From positions 7,091,605 through 7,155,604 of the forward strand of contig NZ_KB913032.1 of the NCBI RefSeq assembly GCF_000384215.1: a stretch of DNA of 64,000 nt. The letters run 5' to 3'. Positions 1 to 9,048 of the stretch are shown here, piece after piece. A program made the position numbers and the translations under genes. The stretch is from Amycolatopsis alba DSM 44262 (GTDB taxonomy: Bacteria; Actinomycetota; Actinomycetes; Mycobacteriales; Pseudonocardiaceae). The notes beneath the pieces were generated by a model that was not told where the DNA came from, did not search any database, and saw only the letters and a list, made by a program, of their open reading frames with translations. Each line of letters starts with the position of its first letter. Position 1 is the stretch's first letter.

Positions 1-188
1 GCGCGGCGCCGGTGTCGATCGCGATCGGCGAGGTCAACGGCGGTCCCGCCGTGATCGCGACGGCCGGTGACGCCCTGTTCGGCATCCTCGGGTTCGAGGT
101 CGTGGACGGCCGGATCGCCGGGCTCCGCGCGGTCGCGAATCCGGACAAGCTCGCGTTCCTCTCGCGGCAGCTGTCACGTTCCGGGTAG
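1..188 (+). CDS. ECF41-type RNA polymerase sigma factor, C-terminal fragment
   Basis: Only the last 61 codons lie in the window, reading in frame from base 3 to the TAG at 186-188. The tail resembles the SnoaL-like C-terminal extension of ECF41 sigma factors: a beta-rich stretch with 'GGPAVIATAGDALFGILG', then 'VDGRIAGLRAVANPDKLAFL'. The DGRI...NPDKL signature is characteristic of that extension, which modulates sigma activity in cis. The next gene encodes an NAD(P)-binding oxidoreductase/epimerase, which fits the known ECF41 habit of sitting beside a carboxymuconolactone decarboxylase, oxidoreductase or epimerase gene. The sigma2 and sigma4 regions are outside the window, so the family call rests on the tail and context. 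Confidence 0.75.
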   Translation, partial: AAPVSIAIGEVNGGPAVIATAGDALFGILGFEVVDGRIAGLRAVANPDKLAFLSRQLSRSG

Positions 189-237
189 CCCGCCGGTTCT
201 TGAGGGTGGAAGCTCTCGTGAACGGAGGACCTGGGTG

Positions 238-993
238 ATGAAACCGATTCTGGTGACCGGCGGTACCGGCGACCTCGGCCGCGAAGTGGTGCGGCGGCTG
301 GCGGCCGGAAACCTGCCGGTCCGGGTCATGAGCCGTCGGCCGCATCCCACTGACGTTTCCCACGAATGGGCCCAGTGCGATCTGAAGACCGGTGACGGCC
401 TGGCCGACGCTGTCGACGGTGTCTCGGCGATCATCCACTGTGCGTCGACACTGGGGCGCGGCGACGAGCGGGTGACGCGGAATCTGGTCGGGGCCGCGCG
501 GCGGGCGGGCCGGCCGCATCTGGCGTACATCTCGATCGTCGGCGTCGACGTGATCCGGTTCTTCTACTACGACGAGAAGCTGGCCTCGGAGAAGGTGATC
601 GAGGAGTCCGGTCTGCCGTGGACGGTGCTACGCGCGACGCAGTTCCACGAGCTCGTCGCGCGGGCGTCGGCGGCGCAGCGTCGGCTGCCGGTGACGTTCA
701 TGCCGTCCGGATTCCGTTTCCAGCCGGTCAGCACCGGCGACGTCGCGGAACGGCTGGTCGCGTTGGTGTCCGGTGAGCCGTCGGGCCGGGTGCCGGACAT
801 GGGCGGCCCCGAGGTGCGCAGCGCCCGTGACCTGGCAGAGGCGTTTCAGCGGTCGGTGGGACGCCGGAAGCCGATCGTGCCGCTGTGGCTGCCGGGCAAG
901 GCGTTCCGCGCTTTTCGGGCAGGCGGCAACCTGACGCCGGAGAACGCGACCGGTGCGGGCACCTTCGAGGAGTTCCTCGCCTCCCACGCTTAG
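238..993 (+). CDS. NmrA-like/SDR NAD(P)-binding protein
   Basis: A 251-residue atypical short-chain dehydrogenase. The N-terminus 'ILVTGGTGDLGREVV' carries the GxxGxxG dinucleotide-binding loop at about residues 8-14, followed by a basic 'MSRRP' typical of NADP preference. There is no clear YxxxK catalytic pair, as expected for NmrA-like proteins that bind or sense the cofactor. The ATG at 238 is preceded by GGAGG about seven bases upstream. The gene follows the ECF41-type sigma gene by 49 bases and is probably co-transcribed with it. It is the likely 'COE' partner gene of that sigma factor; its substrate cannot be read from the sequence. Confidence 0.85.
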   Translation: MKPILVTGGTGDLGREVVRRLAAGNLPVRVMSRRPHPTDVSHEWAQCDLKTGDGLADAVDGVSAIIHCASTLGRGDERVTRNLVGAARRAGRPHLAYISIVGVDVIRFFYYDEKLASEKVIEESGLPWTVLRATQFHELVARASAAQRRLPVTFMPSGFRFQPVSTGDVAERLVALVSGEPSGRVPDMGGPEVRSARDLAEAFQRSVGRRKPIVPLWLPGKAFRAFRAGGNLTPENATGAGTFEEFLASHA

Positions 994-1036
994 GCCGTAC
1001 CGAGCCGGGCTCACGCGTGCGAGTTACGGTGGCCTG

Positions 1037-4000
1037 GTGACGATCACCGGGTTCTTCTCCTCCTTCGAAACGGGTGATCCGCAGCCGGTGGATCCAGCCT
1101 TGCGTGTCGGCACCGGACCGGCTTCGTCGCCGACGGCGAAGACGGGCGTCGGCTTCACCGGCGCGCACGCCCTCCGCTACGGGAACACGCTGCGCGCGAC
1201 GGTGTTCGAAGTGGACATCGAGGTCACCGGCCACCTGGAACTGTCCTATGTGGTCTTCCCCGAAGCCGAGCCCGACGCCGTGCCCAGCTATCACAGCACC
1301 TTCGTGGCGCTGGACGTCGAGTTCGCCGACGGGACAGCCGCCGGGTTCAGCGCCTCGGAGCAAGGCCTCGGCAAGACGTTGTACGTGGACCAGTGGAACC
1401 TGGTACGCCGCAGGCTGGGCGGGTTCGCCGGACGACGGATCGCCCGGATCGTCCTGATCAGCGAGCCGCCGGACGGCGCGAGCGCGGGCTGGCTGGACGA
1501 CGTCCGGATCACCGAACGCGCCGTCGAGATCCGCGAACCGGTCGACCACGTCCGCACCACCCGCGGCACGCATTCCAGCGACAAGTTCTCGCGGGGCAAC
1601 AATTTCCCCGCGACGGCGGTCCCGCACGGCTTCAACTTCTGGACCCCGGTCACCGACGCGAGCGCCACCAACTGGCTCTACAGCTATCACCGGCACAACG
1701 ACGCCGCGAACCGCCCGGCGCTGCAGGCGTTCGCACTGTCGCATCAGCCGAGCCCGTGGATGGGCGACCGGCACACCTTCCAGGTGATGCCGGGGATCGG
1801 CCCGGTCGAGGCGGACCGTGACCGTCGCGCGCTCGCGTTCTCCCATGACGACGAGATCGACCGGCCACATCACTACGGTGTCCGGTTCGTCAACGGCATC
1901 ACCACCGACATCGCCCCGGCGGATCACGCGGCGCTGATCCGGTTCACCTTCCCTGGTGATCGCGGCTGGCTGCTGTTCGACAACGCCCGCAACCGCGGCG
2001 GCCTGCGGCTCGACGCGGCGAAAGGCATGGTCACCGGGCACACCTGGGTCCGCAGCAGGTTGTCGGCCGGGGCGCGGCGGATGTTCGTCCACGCGGAGTT
2101 CGATGTCCCCGCCGAACGCGGCGGGAAGATCCGCCGCCCGGCCTGGCGCACGGTGACCGGGTTCCTGGAGTTCGCGGCGGGCGAGGTGACGATGCGGATC
2201 GCGACGTCGCTGATCAGCCTCGCGCAGGCGAAACGGAACCTCGACCTGGAGATCCCCGCCGGCACGACCTTCGAGCAGGTCCGCGGCCGGGCCCGCGCAC
2301 AGTGGGCGGAGGTGCTGGACCGGGTCGAGATCGAGGGGGCGACCGAGGACCAGCGCACGACGTTCTACTCCAACCTCTACCGCCTGTTCCTGTATCCGAA
2401 CTCTGCGCACGAGAACACGCCGAAGGGCGTCCGCCACGCGAGCCCGGTCATCCGCCGCCTCCGGCCCAGCACCCGCACCAGGACCGGCGCGAAGGTCGTG
2501 GACGGCGAGATGTACGTCAACAACGGCTTCTGGGACACCTACCGCACCACCTGGCCCGCGTACGCCCTGCTCACCCCTGGCCGGTGCGGCCGGATGATCG
2601 ACGGATTCGTCCGGCAGTACCGTGAAGGCGGCTGGATCTCACGCTGGTCCTCCCCCGGCTACGCCAACCTCATGACCGGCACCAGTTCCGACGTGGCGTT
2701 CGCCGATGCCTACCTCAAAGGCGTGCGCGGGTTCGACGCCGAGGCCGCCTACGAAGCGGGCCTGAAGAACGCGACCGTGACGCCGCACGGGCAGAGCGTC
2801 GGCCGGAAGGGCCTTGCCGAGTCGATCTTCCTCGGGTTCACGCCGACGTCGGTCCACGAAGGCCTGTCGTGGGCGCTGGAAGGCTGTGTCAACGACTTCG
2901 GCCTGGCCAATCTCGCCGAGAAGCTCGGCCACCACGACGACGCCGCGTACTTCCGGCAGCGCTCGCGGCAGTACGCGAACCACTTCGACCACCTGATCGG
3001 GTTCTTCCAGGGCCGCAACCGTGACGGCAGCCGCCATTTCGCCGCCGAGGGCTACGACCCCGAGGCGTGGGGTGGCGACTTCACCGAGACGAACTCCTGG
3101 AACACCGCTTTCTCCGTTCCGCACGACGGCGCCGGGCTCGCCGCGCTGCACGGCGGCACCGAGGCGCTGGAGTCCAAACTGGACACGTTCTTCGCGACGC
3201 CGGAGACCGGCCGCAAACCGGGTTCCTACGGCGGGCTGATCCACGAGATGACCGAGGCCCGCGATGTCCGGATGGGACAGTACGGGCATTCCAACCAGCC
3301 ATCGCACCACATTCCCTGGATCTACAACCACGCCGGCGCGCCCTCGAAGACGCAGCGGATCGTGCGGGAGGTCCTGCGGCGGCTCTACGTCGGCAGCGAC
3401 CTCGGCCAGGGCTATCCGGGCGATGAGGACAACGGCGAGATGTCCGCCTGGTACGTCTTCGGCGCGCTCGGGTTCTACCCGCTGGCGATGGGCAGCCCCG
3501 AGTACGCGATCGGTTCGCCGCTGTTCACGAAGGCGACCGTCCACCTGGAGAACGGGAAGGACCTGGTCGTCAAGGCGCCCGGCAACACCGAGGACACCGT
3601 GTACGTCCACGGCCTGACGATCGACGGACGTCCGCACGAGAGCAGCACGCTCGCGCATTCCGCGCTGGCCGACGGGGCGGTGCTGGAGTTCACGATGGGC
3701 GCGCAGCCGTCGGACTGGGGCCGGACCCCCGCCGAACCGGCCACCCCGTGCCCGCTCACGGACATCACCGCGGGCGCCGGTGCCCTGTTCGACGACACCA
3801 CCAAGACCGAGGTCACCTTCTCCGAACGGGAACCGGTCATCGATTTCCCCGTCGAAGACACCGCCCGCGACGTCGTGATGTACACCCTGACCTCGGGAAG
3901 CCGCCGCGGCGATCCGCGTTCGTGGGTGCTGGAGGGATCCGACGACGGCGAGCGCTGGACGCTGCTGGACCAGCGTGAGGGCGAGACGTTCCGGTGGCGC

Positions 4001-4120
4001 CTTCAGACCCGTCCGTTCGCCCTCGCCGAGCCGGCGCGGCACGCCCGATACCGTCTTCGCATCACCTCGTCCACCGCCAGGCGGGTCACCCTCGCCCAAG
4101 GAGAGCTGCTCGCCCGATGA
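1037..4120 (+). CDS. GH92 family alpha-mannosidase-type glycoside hydrolase
   Basis: A 1027-residue glycoside hydrolase of family GH92, mostly exo-acting calcium-dependent alpha-mannosidases. Family blocks are in order: an N-terminal beta-sandwich ('PHGFNFWTPVT'), then the (alpha/alpha)6 domain with 'NNGFWDTYRTTWPAYALLTP' near residue 495, 'SSDVAFADAYLKG', 'QPSHHIPWIYNHAG' near 755 and 'GYPGDEDNGEMSAW' near 792-805, which carries the acidic catalytic-base region. A C-terminal discoidin-like extension follows. The start is set at GTG 1037 because upstream codons overlap the previous gene and lack a binding site. No signal peptide is visible from this start, unusual for the family. The stop overlaps the next ATG by four bases (ATGA). 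Confidence 0.9.
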   Translation: MTITGFFSSFETGDPQPVDPALRVGTGPASSPTAKTGVGFTGAHALRYGNTLRATVFEVDIEVTGHLELSYVVFPEAEPDAVPSYHSTFVALDVEFADGTAAGFSASEQGLGKTLYVDQWNLVRRRLGGFAGRRIARIVLISEPPDGASAGWLDDVRITERAVEIREPVDHVRTTRGTHSSDKFSRGNNFPATAVPHGFNFWTPVTDASATNWLYSYHRHNDAANRPALQAFALSHQPSPWMGDRHTFQVMPGIGPVEADRDRRALAFSHDDEIDRPHHYGVRFVNGITTDIAPADHAALIRFTFPGDRGWLLFDNARNRGGLRLDAAKGMVTGHTWVRSRLSAGARRMFVHAEFDVPAERGGKIRRPAWRTVTGFLEFAAGEVTMRIATSLISLAQAKRNLDLEIPAGTTFEQVRGRARAQWAEVLDRVEIEGATEDQRTTFYSNLYRLFLYPNSAHENTPKGVRHASPVIRRLRPSTRTRTGAKVVDGEMYVNNGFWDTYRTTWPAYALLTPGRCGRMIDGFVRQYREGGWISRWSSPGYANLMTGTSSDVAFADAYLKGVRGFDAEAAYEAGLKNATVTPHGQSVGRKGLAESIFLGFTPTSVHEGLSWALEGCVNDFGLANLAEKLGHHDDAAYFRQRSRQYANHFDHLIGFFQGRNRDGSRHFAAEGYDPEAWGGDFTETNSWNTAFSVPHDGAGLAALHGGTEALESKLDTFFATPETGRKPGSYGGLIHEMTEARDVRMGQYGHSNQPSHHIPWIYNHAGAPSKTQRIVREVLRRLYVGSDLGQGYPGDEDNGEMSAWYVFGALGFYPLAMGSPEYAIGSPLFTKATVHLENGKDLVVKAPGNTEDTVYVHGLTIDGRPHESSTLAHSALADGAVLEFTMGAQPSDWGRTPAEPATPCPLTDITAGAGALFDDTTKTEVTFSEREPVIDFPVEDTARDVVMYTLTSGSRRGDPRSWVLEGSDDGERWTLLDQREGETFRWRLQTRPFALAEPARHARYRLRITSSTARRVTLAQGELLAR

Positions 4121-6204
4121 TCTCCCGCATCACCCAGGCCACGACCGACCGTCTGGTCGCCTCCGACCCCGGCCTGGTCCGGCTCCGGCTCGCCTTCTCC
4201 GCCGTGCTCAGCATCGTCGTCGCGGTGCTGGCGATCCTGCCGTTCCACCAGCCGCTCACGGTCACCCTCGTCGCCGCGATCGCCGCGATGACCTCCGCCT
4301 TCACCGTCAACGACACGACCACGGGGCAGCAGGCGGTGACGCTGTTGCTCGGGCTGGTGCTCGGCGCGGCGTCGCTCACCGCGGCCAGTGTGGGTTCGGC
4401 GGTGCCGCCGCTGGACAGCGTCGTGTTCGTACTGTTGATCTTCGTCGCGGTCTACGCCCAGCGGTTCGGTTCACGCGGGATCGCGCTGGGGTCGCTGTCG
4501 TTCTTCCTGTTCTTCTTCGCGATGTTCCTGCAGACGCATCTGAAGCAGGTCCCGGTGCTGCTGCTGGCGCTGACCATCGGCATCGCGGCCAACGCGGTCG
4601 TCCGGTTCGTCCTGGTGCGCAAGCGCACCGACGCGGAGTTCCTCCGGATCCGGCGGGCGTTCCGGGCGAGGCTCGCCGCGGTGGTGCGGGCGGCCGAGGA
4701 CCATCTCGCGGTGGGCGGCAGCGAGCGCACCCGCAAGCGGCTCCGCACGACGAACTCCCGCATGCACGAGTCGGTGCTGCTCATCGAGGACACCGCGCCC
4801 GAGGTGGCGGGCGCGGAGTCGGCGAACCGGCTCCGCCGTCGCGCGATCGAGGTCGAGCTGGCGGTGCAGTGGCTGACGATCACCGTGCAGCGCACCTGCG
4901 CCGAGGATCTCGACGAGGACGTCCGTGACGATCTGATCGCGCGGATGCGGCGGTTCCGGTCACTGATCGAGCGCGATCCGCGGGAGCTGCCGCTGATCAG
5001 CGAGACCGAAGAGTTCAGCAAGATGCTGGTGGAAGGCAGCCGGATCGACGAGCACGCCGCGCCCGGTGACGGAGTCCGCCGCGCCCTCGCCGAACTCGCG
5101 CTGGCCGACGTGCGGGCGCAGCGGGTCGCCGAGCACGACGTCTCCGATACCGCCGACGATCCCGAAGATCCCGACGAGGAGAAGTCTGCGGCGTTCGCGT
5201 ACGACAACCAGACCCGCAGCGCCATTCAGGCCGTCGTGGGCGGCGGGCTCGCCGTTCTCGGCGGCGAGCTGGTGTCGAGCCAGCGGTGGTACTGGGCGGT
5301 GCTGACGGTGTTCGTGGTGTTCATCGGCTCGTCGACCGCGGGGGCGACGTTCGTCAAGGGTGTCCGGCGGCTCGGCGGGACCCTGATCGGGATCGTGGGC
5401 GGGCTGGTGCTGACGCTGGTGGTGTCGGGCAGTGTGCCCGCGACGCTGGCGCTGATCCTGGTGTGCGTGTTCGGCATGGTCTACATGGCGCGGGTGTCGC
5501 AGGTGATCATGGCGTTCTTCATCACCAGCATGCTCGGCCTGCTCTACAGCCTGCTGGGGACGTTCAGCCTCGAAGTGCTCTGGATCCGGGTCGCGGAGAC
5601 CGCGGTGGGTGCGGCGGCCGGGGTGCTGGCGGCGGTGGTGATCGTGCCGGTGCGCACGCGCGCGGTGATGCTGGACGACGTCTCGGCGTTGCTTGACGAG
5701 CTGGACGAGTTCGTCGAGAAGGCCGCGGGCCTGCTGTCCGGTGCGGAGAACGTGAGTGTCATCGAGAAGTCGCGTGATCTGGACCGGGCGGTGGACAAGG
5801 TCCGCACGACGATCGAGCCGCTCACCCATCCGGTGAATCTCAGCAGCCGCCGTGACTACGGCTGGCATGTGCTCACGACGGTGGAGACGATCGCCTTCCG
5901 CGCCCGGCATGTCGCCGCGCGGTCGCAGGCCGGGCTGCTGGTCAACGAGGCGGATCGGCTGCTGCTGTACACCGGGCGGATCCGGGAGAACATCGTGGTG
6001 CTGGGGAAGGCGATCGGCGATCCCGGCGGTTCGGGGCACGGGACGCTGGTCCGGGACGACGGTACGCCGGTGGCGGACCGGATCGACGATCCGCGGGCGC
6101 GTTCGGTGCTCACCAGTCTCGGGCATCTCGACGAGACGGTGATCGCGCTGGGCCGCGCGTTCGGGGTGGAGGCCACGGATCCGGCGCCGTCCGGGAAAGG
6201 GTGA
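4117..6204 (+). CDS. FUSC family membrane protein (aromatic acid exporter type)
   Basis: A 695-residue integral membrane protein with the duplicated FUSC/ArAE layout. A first block of hydrophobic helices lies at about residues 25-170, then a long charged cytoplasmic region rich in Arg/Glu, a second hydrophobic block at about 365-510, and a soluble C-terminal region. Family members export fusaric or aromatic acids, but the substrate here is unknown. The ATG overlaps the GH92 stop as ATGA and has AAGGAGAG upstream, so the two genes are translationally coupled. Whether they share a function is not evident. Confidence 0.85.
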   Translation: MISRITQATTDRLVASDPGLVRLRLAFSAVLSIVVAVLAILPFHQPLTVTLVAAIAAMTSAFTVNDTTTGQQAVTLLLGLVLGAASLTAASVGSAVPPLDSVVFVLLIFVAVYAQRFGSRGIALGSLSFFLFFFAMFLQTHLKQVPVLLLALTIGIAANAVVRFVLVRKRTDAEFLRIRRAFRARLAAVVRAAEDHLAVGGSERTRKRLRTTNSRMHESVLLIEDTAPEVAGAESANRLRRRAIEVELAVQWLTITVQRTCAEDLDEDVRDDLIARMRRFRSLIERDPRELPLISETEEFSKMLVEGSRIDEHAAPGDGVRRALAELALADVRAQRVAEHDVSDTADDPEDPDEEKSAAFAYDNQTRSAIQAVVGGGLAVLGGELVSSQRWYWAVLTVFVVFIGSSTAGATFVKGVRRLGGTLIGIVGGLVLTLVVSGSVPATLALILVCVFGMVYMARVSQVIMAFFITSMLGLLYSLLGTFSLEVLWIRVAETAVGAAAGVLAAVVIVPVRTRAVMLDDVSALLDELDEFVEKAAGLLSGAENVSVIEKSRDLDRAVDKVRTTIEPLTHPVNLSSRRDYGWHVLTTVETIAFRARHVAARSQAGLLVNEADRLLLYTGRIRENIVVLGKAIGDPGGSGHGTLVRDDGTPVADRIDDPRARSVLTSLGHLDETVIALGRAFGVEATDPAPSGKG

Positions 6205-6244
6205 CGGCCCCCTTCGGTTCGAAGGAGGCCGCCGCCTCTGGGGA

Positions 6245-6889
6245 TCAGTTCTTCGGTTTGGGGCAGGTCTTCCACGAGAAGTGGTAGGTGGTCTTGATGG
6301 AGCCGTCGGTCGAGTCCATGGTGACGAAGCTGGTGGTCTTCTTCGGATCGGAAGTGCCGACCGCGGCCCGCAATTCCGTGTTGATGTTGAAGTTGCGGTC
6401 CTCGCCGCAGGGTTTGTAGACGATGGCCCCGACTTCGATGTTGTCGGTGAACTGCCAGTTGTCCTCCAACGGGCCCTTGAGGGTGTGGTTCACGTTGGCT
6501 GTCGGGGAATTGCCCTGGAAGTAGTAGTTCGCTCGTTCCAGGCCGGTGGCCCCCGCGGCCAGGGAAGCGAATCCACGGTAATCGGTGCCCGCGATACCGT
6601 AGGTGAATCCCTGCGGTACGTGGACATAGAGGTTGAGCTGGCAGTTCTTGCGCAGATCGGTCGGCTTGGCACCGAGTCCGACCTGGGCGGTGTATTCGCT
6701 GTAGGTGACCGTGAACGCGGTGTTGTCCGGTGATACGGAAATAGCCGCGGTACCCGGTCTGCATCCGGTTCCGATGATCGTGACGACGTCGATGACGATC
6801 TTGTCGGACGGCAGGGGCGGCGGCACCCAGCCGCTCGGCGTGACGACCGAGGAGAGCAGCGTCACGGCGGCAACCAGCACGTTGAGCAT
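6245..6889 (-). CDS. DUF4360-like secreted protein (copy A)
   Basis: A 214-residue protein with an N-terminal hydrophobic signal segment ('MLNVLVAAVTLLSSVV') and four cysteines (GTGC, KNCQLN, KPCGED, KTCPK) spaced for two disulfides in an extracellular beta-rich fold. Blocks such as 'NTAFTVTYSEYTAQVG', 'PQGFTYGIAGTDYRG' and 'RANYYFQG' match my memory of DUF4360 proteins. Their function is unknown. It lies tail-to-head in tandem with a close paralogue starting at 7807. The 5' flanks of the two copies are also similar, indicating a recent duplication that included the promoter. Confidence 0.85.
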   Translation of the reverse strand: MLNVLVAAVTLLSSVVTPSGWVPPPLPSDKIVIDVVTIIGTGCRPGTAAISVSPDNTAFTVTYSEYTAQVGLGAKPTDLRKNCQLNLYVHVPQGFTYGIAGTDYRGFASLAAGATGLERANYYFQGNSPTANVNHTLKGPLEDNWQFTDNIEVGAIVYKPCGEDRNFNINTELRAAVGTSDPKKTTSFVTMDSTDGSIKTTYHFSWKTCPKPKN

Positions 6890-7168
6890 GAGATCCTTCC
6901 CAAAGCTTCCACGCGGCGGGAACTGGGCGGATGCGATGTCAGCGAGACGATCTCGTCCCGGCCGCCCGCCGATCGGACGAAACGGATTCGGTCACCGGAC
7001 TCAGGGGCGACCGCGGAAACAGGGTCGTCGAGAAGACTCGCCGCCGCCGGGCAGGGCGACGACGAGCCGCGATTTCCTCGGTTCAGGCGGCCAGCGCCCT
7101 GACCGGGGTATGGGTGGGAGACGGCCTTCTTCCGGACCGGGAAGCAGGCCGTCACCCTGGGGACGATG

Positions 7169-7807
7169 TCAGGAGCCCGGACAGACCTTCCACGAGAAGT
7201 GATAGGTGGTGTGGAACGCACCGTCGGTGGAATCCATCGTGATGAAACTGGTGGTCTTCCTCGGATCCGACGAACCCGCCGCGACCCTCAGTTCCGTGTT
7301 CACGTTGAGATTCCGGTCCTCGCCGCAGGGCTTGTAGATGATGACTCCGCCCTCGGCCTCGTCGCGGAATTGCCAGTTGTCCGACAACGGCCCGTTGATG
7401 GGGTGGCTCACCTGCGCGGTCGGCGAATTGCCCTGGAAATAGTAATTCGCCCGCTGCAAACCCTTTGCGCCCGGCTCGAGCGCCGCGAAACCGCGGTAAT
7501 CCGCGCTGGCGATACCGTAGGTGAATCCCTGCGGCACGTGGATGTTGAGATTCAGCTGGCAGTTCTTCCGGAAGTCGGTGGGCTTCGCGCCGACCCCGAC
7601 CTGCGCGGTGTATTCGCTGTAGGTCACGGTGAAGGCACTGTTGTCCCTGGCGACGGCGACCGCGGACGAACCCGGCGGGCAACCGGAGCCGTTGACCGTG
7701 ACCACGTCGATGACAACCCGGTCGGGCGGCGGTCCCGGCGGCGCCCAGCTATTCGGTGTTAATATCGTCGAGAAAAGTGATACGGCGGCAACCACTGCAT
7801 TGAGCAT
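7169..7807 (-). CDS. DUF4360-like secreted protein (copy B)
   Basis: A 212-residue paralogue of the neighbouring gene. It has the same signal segment, the same four cysteine positions (GSGC, KNCQLN, KPCGED, KVCPGS) and the shared stretch 'TVTYSEYTAQVGVGAKPTD'. The C-terminus ends at the last cysteine motif. It is read leftward and separated from copy A by about 280 bases. An independent promoter in the duplicated 5' flank is likely. Function is unknown; DUF4360 proteins occur in secretomes of actinomycetes and fungi. Confidence 0.85.
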   Translation of the reverse strand: MLNAVVAAVSLFSTILTPNSWAPPGPPPDRVVIDVVTVNGSGCPPGSSAVAVARDNSAFTVTYSEYTAQVGVGAKPTDFRKNCQLNLNIHVPQGFTYGIASADYRGFAALEPGAKGLQRANYYFQGNSPTAQVSHPINGPLSDNWQFRDEAEGGVIIYKPCGEDRNLNVNTELRVAAGSSDPRKTTSFITMDSTDGAFHTTYHFSWKVCPGS

Positions 7808-8062
7808 GGGGTCCTTCCCAAAACTTCCACACGGGGGGCGGGGAACTGGGCGGACTCATGTTAGCGAAACGATCTCGGCGATGCCGCCCGCCGATCGGAC
7901 GAAACCATCCCGGCAATCGGTTCATGAAATTATATTATGGTCTGTAACCGTTTTCCGGGGGCGGCGAAAAAGCCACTTTACCCGGAAAACACCACTCGGT
8001 TCGCACGATATGGAAATTGCGTTCGCGGACTGCTGTTGACGGTTCCGGAAAGACAGCCCCGC

Positions 8063-8926
8063 TCAGGCGGCGATCAGCCCCACGGCCTCGCCGAGCACCG
8101 CCACCGCCTCCGGCCGCCATGGCCCGGCGGTGATCACCACCACGTGGTCGAGCCCCCACGACGCGAACTCGGCGCACCGGCCCGCTAAGTCCTTTGAGGA
8201 CTCCCCTGGCGCCAGCCGGGTCGCGATGGTCTTCTCGATCTCCTCGACCGGCCGTCCGACGTCGGCGCAGTGCCGGGCGAGGACGTCCAGATGCCCGCGG
8301 ACGGTCTTGCCGCCGTCGGGAACGTCGAAGAGGTTGCACGCGTCGGCGTACTCGGCGACCAGCCGCAGCGTCCGCTTCGGCCCGGTGCCGCCGATGAGCA
8401 CCCGTGGCCGCCGGACCGGCAGCGGGTTGTTGACCGGCCGTTCCAGCCGGTAATGCCGACCGGTGAACGCGGAGCTGTTGCCGTCCCACATCCGGCGCGC
8501 GATCCGCAGGGTCTCCTCCAGCCGCTCGAACCGTTCGGCGACCGGCGGGAGCGACAGTCCCATCGCGCGTGCCTCGTCCTCCTGATATCCCGCGCCGATC
8601 CCCAGCCAGGCCCGGCCCCGCGAAAGGACGTCCAGCGTGGTGACGGCCTTCACCAGCAGGGCGGGCGCCCGGAAGGTGGCGGCGCTGACCATCGTGCCGA
8701 GTTTGATCCGGGACGTCTCCGAGGCGAGGAAGCCCAGGGTGGTGTACGCCTCCAGCATTTCCGAGTCCGGATCGCTGCCCGGCGCGGTCTGCAGGAGATG
8801 GTCGGCCACCCACAGGGTGTCGAGGCCGGTCGTGTCGGCCACGCGGGCGACCTCGGCGAGGTTGTCGACCAGCGCGGCCTGCCCGCCGGGCCAGGAGAAG
8901 TCGGTGACACTGACACTGATTCGCAT
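8063..8926 (-). CDS. LLM class (F420/FMN-dependent) oxidoreductase
   Basis: A 287-residue luciferase-like monooxygenase-family TIM barrel. Recognisable blocks are 'TGLDTLWVADHLLQTAPGSDP', 'TSRIKLGTMVSAATFRAP', 'LDVLSRGRAWLGIGAGYQEDEARAMG' and the C-terminal 'FASWGLDHVVVI'. Actinobacterial members of this length often use coenzyme F420, but the sequence alone does not settle the cofactor. The start 'MRISVSVTDFSWPG' agrees with the family. The gene stands alone: a long palindrome follows the upstream NTF2-like gene, and roughly 250 bases without a gene separate it from the DUF4360 copy. Confidence 0.88.
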   Translation of the reverse strand: MRISVSVTDFSWPGGQAALVDNLAEVARVADTTGLDTLWVADHLLQTAPGSDPDSEMLEAYTTLGFLASETSRIKLGTMVSAATFRAPALLVKAVTTLDVLSRGRAWLGIGAGYQEDEARAMGLSLPPVAERFERLEETLRIARRMWDGNSSAFTGRHYRLERPVNNPLPVRRPRVLIGGTGPKRTLRLVAEYADACNLFDVPDGGKTVRGHLDVLARHCADVGRPVEEIEKTIATRLAPGESSKDLAGRCAEFASWGLDHVVVITAGPWRPEAVAVLGEAVGLIAA

Positions 8927-8966
8927 GATTCACGTCCTTGGGTGAGAGGTATGACAGTGGGAGCAC

Positions 8967-9023
8967 GTTGCGAAAGCCACTTTCTTTCGCAACGCTGAAG
9001 GTTGCGAAAGTGGCTTTCGCAAC
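8967..9023. terminator. Palindrome, GTTGCGAAAG family, copy 1
   Basis: Imperfect inverted repeat. GTTGCGAAAGCCACTTTC at 8967-8984 pairs with GAAAGTGGCTTTCGCAAC at 9006-9023. It sits between two leftward genes (NTF2-like stop at 9049, LLM start at 8926), so it probably ends transcription of the upstream gene. Related copies occur at 29349-29401 and 60831-60885. Confidence 0.7.
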
Positions 9024-9048
9024 GCCGCCGCCCGGAGGCCGAGGGCAC

